The notes beneath the pieces are model-generated. The model saw only the letters and a list, made by a program, of their open reading frames with translations. It searched no databases and was not told the origin of the DNA. DNA of 64,000 bases from the NCBI GenBank assembly GCA_037179515.1, contig JAXCGZ010011619.1, positions 22,501-86,500 on the forward strand, read 5' to 3'. Positions 55,848 through 64,000 of the stretch are shown piece after piece (position 1 is the first letter of the stretch; every line of letters begins with the position of its first letter). Made by a program: the position numbers and the translations under genes. This stretch comes from Halocaridina rubra. Its lineage: Eukaryota > Arthropoda > Malacostraca > Decapoda > Atyidae.

Positions 55848-58453
55848 GTTGTATACAACCCACCAAGGAACCAAAATAGGCTTGAAGTTTATGAGGAAAG
55901 TCATATAGGTACTATTGAAGTCATAAACTCAGTTGTTAACATGGCACAGGAAAAAAAATGTAGGATTTTGATTATGGGAGACTTTAATCATAAAGAGATA
56001 GATTGGATAAATCTTGACCCGCACAGTGGTGAGGACTCATTCGGGGCAAGATTCCTAGATTGCGTACAAGGGAATTTCCTACACCAACATGTAATGGAAC
56101 CAACAAGGGCCAGGGGTGGGGATGAGCCATCACTACTTGATCTAGTGTTCACAGATAATGTGTTGGATATTGAAAAAATTGAGTATGAACCACTAATTGG
56201 AAATAGTGACCACTGTGTGTTGTTGATGGAGTATATCATTGAAGATATTCTTCCTGAGAGTAGAGGCACTGAGGACATGAGGAGGAACTATCCGAAAGGA
56301 GATTACATCAAAATGAATGAGCTTTTTGCAGTTATTGACTGGAGAACCTTATTTTACAACAAATCTGTACAAGAAATGTATGACATCTTTTGTGAGAAAT
56401 ATGGGAAGATATTAGATTGCTGCATACCTGTCACCAAAGTAGGTGTAATTCATGCCAGAGAGAAATGGTTCGATAATGGGTGTAAAAGAGCTAAGGAGTG
56501 GAGAGACAAATGCTGGAAAAGGTATAGGAGGAGAAAAAACATAAATGCCTGGCAAACCTACAAAAGAGCAAGAAATGACTACCTAAGTAAAAGGAGAGAG
56601 GCAGAGAGAGATTATGAGAGGGACATCACCAGGAAGGCTAAGGAAAATCCCAAGCTTTTCCACAGCTTTATCAGAGGAAAACTGAAGGTAAAAGAACAGG
56701 TTTTAAGGCTAAAGAGAGCGGATGGAAGCATCACTGAGACGGATGAAGAGATCTGCAAAGAATTGAACAAGGAGTTTCAGTCAGTATTTACAGTAGAAAA
56801 TACCCCACCCCCTCAGATTGCAGTGATAGAAACTCAAGGGCCGGTATTAGAGAACATCAACCTTACAGCCACAGAGGTATGCAAAGCGCTGATGGATTTA
56901 GATGTTCATAAAGCTACAGGTCCCGATGACATATCCCCTAATGTGCTTAAAAAATGCGCAAACACAATATCAGTGGCACTAAGTATCATATTTAAGGAGT
57001 CACTTGAGTCGGGGGAGATTCCAAGATGCTGGAAACAAGCAAATGTGATACCTATCTTCAAAAAGGGAAGGAGGGATACGGCTCTGAACTATAGACCAGT
57101 TTCCTTGACCAGCATAGTTTGCAAAGTTATGGAGAAACTACTAAGGAAACATATCTCTCTTCACTTGGAATCCTTCAACTTTTTGTCAGTGAGGCAACAT
57201 GGCTTCAGAGAAGGTAGATCAACAGTAACAAACTTATTAGAATTTTATGATGAGGTAAGCCAAATCTTATAGGAAAGAGAGGGCTGGGCAGATTGCATAT
57301 TCCTAGACTTCCACAAAGCGTTTGACACTGTTCCAAATGGGAGACTTATTAGGAAGCTGCAATCAATGGCTAGAATAGGTGGAAATGTTTTGGAATGGAT
57401 AAAAACTTACTTAGAAGGAAGGGAACAGAGGGTTAGAGTAAGACACTCAGTGTCTGAATGGAGAAGAGTTAGTAGTGGAGTTCCACAGGGTTCAGTTTTA
57501 GGGCCACTTTTGTTCCTTGTTTATGTAAATGACATACCAGAGTCTGTAAATTCATTCATGAATATGTTTGCAGATGATGCAAAGATTGTGAAGAAAGTAA
57601 AAAACGAGAACAATGGTAGAGAACTTCAGGAGGATCTAAATAATCTGCATGAGTGGTCAGAAAAGTGGCTAATGAAATTCAATACTTCAAAATGTAAGGT
57701 AATGAGAATGGGTACAAGTGCAAGAAGGCCCAAGTTCTACTACTCGGTGGCTGGAGTACAACTTCAAGAGACAGAAAATGAGAGAGATCTAGGAGTAAAC
57801 ATACTGGCAGATTTGTCTCCAGAAATACATATAAATGGCATAGTAAGGGCAGCATATGCATTCTTATCAAATGTAAGGGTACCCTTCAGGCACATGGACA
57901 AGGAAATGTTCAGAAATATTTATGTAACCTATGTGAGGCCAAAACTCGAATATGCAGCCCCCTTTTGGAATCCGCACTTGAAAAAGCACACAGCTAAGCT
58001 TGAAAAAGTTCAAAGACATGCCACGAAACTGGTGCCAGAAATACGCAATCTTAGTTATGATGAGAGGCTGAGGGAATTAGACTTACCATCACTCGAAGCT
58101 AGAAGAGTGTGGGGGGGATATGGTGACAGTCTTTAAATTCTTTCATGGTTATGATAGAGTGGATAGGGATCGATATTTTGATATGGCTGGCTCTAGAACT
58201 AGAGGTCATAGTTTGAAGCTTCGTAAGAAAACTTCTTCGCAGGATGTAAAGAAATACTTTTTCAGTGTGAGAGTAGTTGATAATTGGAATTCGCTAAGCG
58301 AGGAGGTAGTTAATGCTATCTCAATCCATAGTTTTAAGGACAGGTATGATAAGTATCACTAAGTCTAAAATGGAACCGATCAGGAGGCGGGAAGATACGA
58401 GCTTTGGGCTCTTTCCCGTAAACACAATTAGGTAATCACAATTAGGTAATCAC
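55845..58453 (+). mobile_element. LINE-A copy 18, truncated in EN
   Basis: Starts ACTGTTGTATACAACCC after (CA)n. It has the EN C-terminal half, linker, RT and 3' end. Two inactivating changes are visible. Ends with two tail units and (CA)n at 58450-58464. Confidence 0.94.
55941..58362 (+). pseudogene. LINE-A ORF2 of copy 18, nonsense and frameshift
   Basis: EN C-terminal motifs (IMGDFNHKEIDW, GNSDHC with Asn for Lys) and linker. A TAG at 57270-57272 replaces a Gln codon before the RT catalytic block. The same frame then continues with DFHKAFDTVPNG, VPQGSVLGP and FADD. At 58111-58117 a seventh G shifts the frame, and the last 80 codons continue at 58120-58362. Confidence 0.88.
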
Positions 58454-58463
58454 ACACACACAC

Positions 58464-60437
58464 AAAGAGCTAAGGAGTGGAGAGACAAATGCTGGAAAAG
58501 GTATAGGAGGAGAAAAAACATAAATGCCTGGCAAACCTACAAAAGAGCAAGAAATGACTACCTAAGTAAAAGGAGAGAGGCAGAGAGAGATTATGAGAGG
58601 GACATCACCAGGAAGGCTAAAGAAAATCCCAAGCTTTTCCACAGCTTTATCAGAGGAAAACTGAAGGTAAAAGAACAGGTTTTAAGGCTAAAGAGAGCGG
58701 ATGGAAGCATCACTGAGATGGATGAAGAGATCTGCAAAGAATTGAACAAGGAGTTTCAGTCAGTATTTACAGTAGAAAATACCCCACCCCCTCAGATTGC
58801 AGTGATAGAAGCTCAAGGGCCGGTATTAGAGAACATCAACCTTACAGCCACAGAGGTATGCAAAGCGCTGATGGATTTAGATGTTCATAAAGCTACAGGT
58901 CCTGATAACATATCCCCTCATGTGCTTAAAAAATGCGCAAACACAATATCAGTGGCACTAAGTATCATATTTAAGGAGTCACTGGAGTCGGGGGAGATTC
59001 CAAGATGCTGGAAACAAGCAAATGTGATACCTATCTTCAAAAAGGGAAGGAGGGATACGGCTCTGAACTATAGACCAGTTTCCTTGACCAGCATAGATTG
59101 CAAAGTTATGGAGAAACTACTAAGGAAACATATCTCTCTTCACTTGGAATCCTTCAAATTTTTGTCAGTGAGGCAACATGGCTTCAGAGAAGGTAGATCA
59201 ACAGTAACAAACTTATTAGAATTTTATGATGAGGTAAGCCAAATCTTACAGGAAAGAGAGGGCTGGGCAGATTGCATATTCCTAGACTTCCACAAAGCGT
59301 TTGACACTGTTCCACATGGGAGACTTATTAGGAAGCTGCAATCAATGGCTAGAATAGGTGGAAATATTTTGGAATGGATAAAAACTTACTTAGAAGGAAG
59401 GGAGCAGAGGGTTAGAGTAAGACACTCAGTGTCTGAATGGAGAAGAGTTAGTAGTGGATTCCACAGGGTTCAGTTTTAGGGCCACTTTTGTTCCTTGTAT
59501 ATGTAAATGACCTACCAGAGTCTGAAAAGTCATTCATGAATATGTTTGCAGATGATGCAAAGATTGTGAAGAAAGTAAAAAACGAGAACAATGGTAGAGA
59601 ACTTCAGGAGGATCTAAATAATCTGCATGAGGGGTCAGAAAAGTGGCTAATGAAATTCAATACTTCAAAATGTAAGGTAATGAGAATGGGTACAAGTGCA
59701 AGAAGGCCCAAGCTTGACTACTCGGTGGCTGGAGTACAACTTCAAGAGACAGAAGATGAGAGAGATCTAGGAGTAAACATACTGGCAGATTTGTCTCCAG
59801 AAATACATATAAATGGCATAGTAAGGGCAGCATATGCATTCTTATCAAATGTAAGGGTAGCCTTCAGGCACATGGACAAGGAAATGTTCAGAAATATTTA
59901 TGTAATCTATGTGAGTCCAAAACTCAAATATGCAGCCCCCTTTTGGAATCCGTACTTGAAAAAGCACATAGCTAAGCTTGAAAAAGTTCAAAGACATGCC
60001 ACGAAACTGGTGCCAAAAATACGCAATCTCAGTTATGATGAGAGGCTGAGGGAATTAGACTTACCATCACTCGAAGCTAGAAGAGTGAGGGGGGATATGG
60101 TGACAGTCTTTAAATTCCTTCATGGTTATGATAGAGTGGATAGGGATCGATATTTTGATATGGTTGGCTCTAGAACTAGAGGTCATAGTTTGAAGCTTCG
60201 TAAGAAAACTTTTTTGCAGTATGTAAGGAAATACTTTTTCAGTGTAAGAGTAGTTGATAATTGGAATTCGCTAAGCGAGGAGGTAATTAATGCTATCTCA
60301 ATCCATAGTTTTAAGGACAGGTATGATAAGTATTACTAAGTCTAAAATGGAACCGATGAGGAGACGGGAAGATACGAGCTTTGGGCTCTTTCCCGTAAAC
60401 ACAATTAGGTAATCACAATTAGGCAATTAGGTAATCA
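58464..60437 (+). mobile_element. LINE-A copy 19, truncated in the linker
   Basis: Starts AAAGAGCTAAGG after (CA)n. The tail is slightly expanded, with an extra AATTAGGC unit, and leads to a CA run at 60435-60446 that ends the train. Confidence 0.94.
58480..60339 (+). pseudogene. LINE-A ORF2 of copy 19, one-base deletion in RT
   Basis: The linker and RT are open to about 59460, where AGTGGATTCCACAGG lacks one G present in AGTGGAGTTCCACAGG, destroying the PQGS block. The frame resumes at 59488 with FADD and runs to 60339 with a few replacements (VSPKLKYAAP). Confidence 0.88.
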
Positions 60438-60446
60438 CACACACAC

Positions 60447-60697
60447 GTTACCGCGCGCGCGCGCCCCAGTTGAGCAATGGATTCTATCCAAGTGAGAAGT
60501 TGAGAGTTCTCTGCCTCCCAGAGTTCATTCTTTCTTTCTCTCTTACTATGCTTTCTCTCTCTTTTTGGGGGGGCAGGGAACAAGAACAACTCTGTGTTGT
60601 CTTTTGCGTCATAAAAGTCGACTGATTGGGGCGGGCCGAGATGACTGCCGAATTTCCTTTTACGAAGATTCAAAGCACAAAATAAGGGGTTCTGGTG
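60447..60697. other. Unique spacer with (CG)n-like run
   Basis: Begins GTTACCGCGCGCGCGCGCCCC, an unusual alternating CG stretch for this AT-rich window. No gene seen. Confidence 0.6.
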
Positions 60698-60710
60698 GTA
60701 AAACTCTAGT

Positions 60711-60919
60711 TTTGTTCTGCTTTGTTCCGGTTTTACGTCACGGACTCTCTTTTAAACCAAGGGCTAGGACGGTTGCCTTCTTGCGAAGGACTTGTTTTGG
60801 CAGATGTAATCGCTACCCTGAGTGCATGCCCTTGCTAATCTCAGACCGTGACTGGGCGCGAACCCTCGACCTGGCTCCTCAGAGTCGCAGACGCTACTGT
60901 ATGAGCCACGGTGACTACA
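60711..60919 (-). mobile_element. tRNA-derived SINE with 13-bp target duplication
   Basis: Flanked by GTAAAACTCTAGT (60698-60710) and GTAAAACCCTAGT (60920-60932), 12 of 13 identical. On the minus strand the head begins ACCGTGGCTCATACAGTAGC and has B box GGTTCGCGCCC; ACCGTG can pair with CACGGT as an acceptor stem. The body matches the SINE inside gag at 20795-20982. Confidence 0.82.
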
Positions 60920-61024
60920 GTAAAACCCTAGTCAGAACCCTAATAATAGGGTATTTGAATAAGGGGGGTATATTTTCATATTTCATCCTTGAGCTTAAGC
61001 GGCAATTTTTTCTTTTTCTCGAAT

Positions 61025-61090
61025 ATTTTCTAGGTGCCAGTGCCCGATTAGGGAAGTTTTCTTTGCCCGTCCCGTTGTCACACTCACAAT
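61025..61090 (+). repeat. LINE-B-like 3' tail fragment
   Basis: GTGCCCGATTAGGGAAG... and CCCGTCCCGTTGTCACACTCA resemble the LINE-B 3' end (GCCTGTCCCGGTGTCACACTC). Only this short end is present, followed by CAATTCAAAAAG rather than poly(A). Confidence 0.5.
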
Positions 61091-61098
61091 TCAAAAAG

Positions 61099-61740
61099 TG
61101 AAATTATATGAGAAAAGATTGGAAGAATGCTTCTGAGAATAAAGATGGATGTGATGATATTAAGTGAAATAAAAGTTGAATGAGTGTGTGCATTGACTTG
61201 GCCACCACCCCTATGGGGAAAATGGACAATAATTACAGGTTCACTTTAGGTTAGATATTAGCTTAGGATAGTTAGGATAGGTCAAGTTAGGCTAGGTTAA
61301 TGCATAATAGGCAATAATTAAAAAAAATAAGCGGATGGTTGGTTGAAAAACGGAATTATCTTCTAAGAGATACTGGGATGAGTCATCTTTTCGTAATACT
61401 GATTAAGTGCATGAGAGTGATGATTAGGGACATGAATTCAAAATAAATATAAATATAATGTTTCATTTATCTCGAGAAAGAATGGTTGAGGACTATATGA
61501 AAAACCACAAATAGAACGCAGAACATCTTTGCCTGAGAGCACAAATGTAAATATTTTTCTTATCGAAGTTGTGAGGAAAATAGTTTAGTTTACTGACTAG
61601 GCAAGACAAACTACTTCACCTGCTGCTAAATGAGCTACTGGCTATTTTCAACATCTTTCGACCGAAATATAACCCATTTTCCTCCAACTTACATAGACAG
61701 CACAAGTAAGTAATGTAAAAATGTTTACACCCTACTTGTA
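61099..61740. other. Unique AT-rich spacer, no gene seen
   Basis: Contains a short GGTTAGATATTAGCTTAGGATAGTTAGG-like run of GTTAG motifs near 61250-61300. No credible frame. Confidence 0.55.
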
Positions 61741-63690
61741 GTCAGATCACGATAATCTAACTTCAATATCAATTATTTTTTGGCCCATTTCATATGGTTA
61801 AGTTGAAATTTATATATAATCCATTTTAAATATCGAAGTATAGTAGAAAAATGCGATACTCCCTATTTAGTGAACATTGGTATACATTAAGAATATTTTT
61901 TTAACTTTTTATATCAACCTATTTCTGAATGACCAATATAAATGTTAAGTAATTTTGGCCTATTTCGCGTGTTTAACTCAAAATTTTGTGCTTATAAACC
62001 TATTAACATTTTCAATGATAACATAAATTTTGGTAGTATAACAACTAATGAAGAAATTTATTCTTATTTTCTGCTAAAAGTAATCCAATTTAATAGTAAC
62101 CTATCTCAGCATCAAATATTTTTGGCCTGTTTAGTATAATTATTGGAAATTAGAAATTTATAATCTAATCAAATCCCCTGTCTTTATATAGTGGCACAGT
62201 TGTATGATTACAATAGTGAGCTGAGGAAAAATGAGTGTGTAAAACCAACACAGTTTGTGTCACTCATTTAATTCTTAGGCAAATTTTAGCTTATATTGCC
62301 TAAGCACTTTCATATATTGATGTTATGATCCAGGTCAGATGGGTAAGGACAGACTAAAATACGATTCTTATATAACATGAGTAAATTGTGAATATATTTT
62401 TTGTTTGCTCTGACAAGCTAACCTAATTCTGCATAACCAATTTCAGCGCCAAGTCATTTTTGCCTATTTCGCGTGCATAACATAAAATTTGGTATTATAG
62501 TCCACTCAAAATGGGCAAACAATAATGGTTTTATACAAATATGAGTATATTGTAGAAAACTTATTCTCTACTATGTATAACAAACCTACCTCAGAATGAC
62601 CAATTTTAGTGTCATGTAAGTTTGACCTATTTCGTGTGATTAATTAGAAGGTTACTGTTGAAATCCAATTATAATAATGGCAAAGCTTACTACTATACTA
62701 ACACGATAAGTATCCTTACAGTAGTATATGGGGAATGCAGTAGCTCATTGGTTGGAGTGACGAGTCTGACAATGCGAGTTCGATCCCTGTTACTTGTCCA
62801 TCCAGTTTCTCTCCCCCAACTCCAGCAAGATATCTCTATCTCCATTCATGAGGACTAATTGAGACACTTACAATGAGAAAATATCCTTAAAGTATTATGA
62901 AAAGAAGGTGCATTTTTATATACAAACTTTTAGGCTTATTGCACATTATATTTTGTATTTAGTATAATTATAACTCGACAGTGTACTAACAACTCGCATT
63001 TTAGGAAAATGTATTTTGAAGGCGTATTCATCGAACATAATTGTAAATAAACTACTTTATTTTATGGTGATTTTGGCTATTATAGTAATTAAGGTGATAA
63101 ACATTTACACTGGCTAAAGTCCTTCTTGTTAAGGGGATGGACGAGTCAAAGCACGCTTTAGCAAAAAAAATAAAAATCGTCACAATCACAAGCGCTTTAG
63201 GACAACAGCTTACCACAGTGGCCCTCCCCCTCCCCCCATCAGACTACTTGCATTGCTACATCAATTTAAAATTCGGCATTACATGGTTTATCACTTGACA
63301 AGTCACTATGAATTCCCATTCGAATAATGTTGAAGCTTGGGAAATAAGGCTGGATGCCCTTCCTTACAACCCATGGTGGGAAAGAACACAGATTTGTCAT
63401 TTCCCTCTTCGATCGTTCTAATCACTTCAGTACTGCGTTCTAATATGATATTCGGCATTATAATGCACTTGCATTAATAATACAATAATGTACTAACAAT
63501 AAAGTACTAGGAAAATACACAATGTGTTTCGTATTAATTCTGTCTCATACTAACCATAAAGAATATGCTATGACAGAATACCTACTTAATGTGTATTACA
63601 ATTGTATGAATGAAAAAGCCTCAGTGAATTTCAGCTAATTCTGGTCTTTCTCGCGATATTAAGTTGAAAATTAGCGTCATAATTGAATCC
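61741..63690. repeat. Decayed repeat, about 170-bp period
   Basis: A motif close to TTTTGGCCTATTTCGCGTG, often preceded by ACCTA(C/T)CTCAGAATGACCAA and followed by TTAA...GAAAATTT...ATTATA, recurs at about 61781, 61956, 62123, 62460, 62623 and 63642. Spacings are 175, 167, 337, 163 and 1019, near multiples of 170. No coding frame is present. Confidence 0.55.
62735..62795 (+). repeat. tRNA-like remnant
   Basis: GTAGCTCATTGGTTGGAG (A-box-like) and GAGTTCGATCCC (B-box-like) are about 30 bases apart, too close for a full tRNA. Probably a SINE head with a deleted anticodon arm, inside the decayed repeat. Confidence 0.5.
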
Positions 63691-63915
63691 TCGGACAATT
63701 TATAAAGTTTTTTTTTTCTCATCCCAACGAAAATTTTTCCCTGTAAAAGTTATTTATTGCTGATCTCCCAAAATGCAGCCTCATCACGAGAGAGAAACTT
63801 GATTTACGTGGTTTTAAACATCAAGAAATTGTTAACTTTCCCTAAAACAAGTACTAAAAGAGAAAGAAGCCGTGAAGAATTAATTCATCATGTAAACATA
63901 CACACGCATACACAC
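63691..63915. other. Unique spacer ending in broken (CA)n
   Basis: No gene seen. Ends ACATACACACGCATACACACA, the 5' target-like flank of LINE-A copy 20. Confidence 0.6.
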
Positions 63916-64000
63916 AAGATTGTTATACACAAATGCTGATGGATTAGCTGGTAAGGCAGTAGAATTAAAAGATAGGATTCACAACAGAAAGGCAGATATA
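63916..64000 (+). mobile_element. LINE-A copy 20, cut by the window end
   Basis: Starts AAGATTGTTATACACAAATG, exactly at the ORF1 stop/ORF2 EN start, after a CA-rich tract. The visible codons match EN of copies 16 and 17. The rest lies beyond the window. Confidence 0.93.

Noticed and set aside
60565..61101. Plus-strand frame of 178 codons as a gene
   Set aside because: It crosses the SINE, its target duplications and a LINE-B-like tail, so it is an accidental frame.

Overview
This looks like nuclear DNA from a repeat-choked animal genome. No reading frame is convincingly a host gene. The mix of very dense (TA)n, (CA)n, (CT)n and trinucleotide microsatellites, several non-LTR (LINE) families, a BEL/Pao LTR element and tRNA-derived SINEs fits an arthropod, most likely a decapod crustacean such as a shrimp or crab. 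That placement is an inference from repeat style, not from a diagnostic gene.

The dominant component is one LINE family with CR1/L2-like architecture, here called LINE-A. It encodes a coiled-coil/RRM-like ORF1 and an endonuclease (EN) plus reverse transcriptase (RT) ORF2. About 20 copies are present: six on the minus strand at 561-7722, four on the plus strand at 8611-16676, one inside an LTR (17958-18576), two at 24986-26872, a long minus copy at 41134-45190, a head-to-tail train at 48407-60437, and one cut by the window edge at 63916. Copy 16 (49156-52734) keeps an uninterrupted ORF2. Most copies start directly after a (CA)n tract and end in a short AATTAGGTAATCAC repeat running into (CA)n, always with the element sense strand on the CA strand. 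LINE-A therefore appears to target CA microsatellites and to re-insert into the CA tail of its own earlier copies. ORF2 lacks an AUG, lies in the -1 frame relative to ORF1, and every ORF1/ORF2 overlap seen carries the heptamer A AAT TTT, which suggests -1 frameshifting.

Other elements: a BEL/Pao LTR retrotransposon (17269-23361) with a 4-bp target duplication, decayed gag, a partial protease and no RT/integrase; LINE-B, a second EN-RT LINE with a poly(A) tail (24202-24430 minus, 29179-32646 plus, 32647-34620 minus, 39957-40917 plus); LINE-C, an RTE-like LINE whose 3' ends abut (TA)n (27178-29088 minus, 45479-45632 plus); a 271-bp tRNA-like tandem array that flips orientation in the middle (36122-38375); tRNA-derived SINEs (20795-20982 and 60711-60919); a near-perfect 64-bp-arm hairpin (23741-23878); and a decayed repeat of about 170 bp period (61741-63690).

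An open frame of about 100 codons is restored when the BEL/Pao element is removed (17148-17268 with 23366-23546), so the element may have landed in an exon or in an older coding repeat. The rest of the non-element DNA is AT-rich and without recognisable genes.
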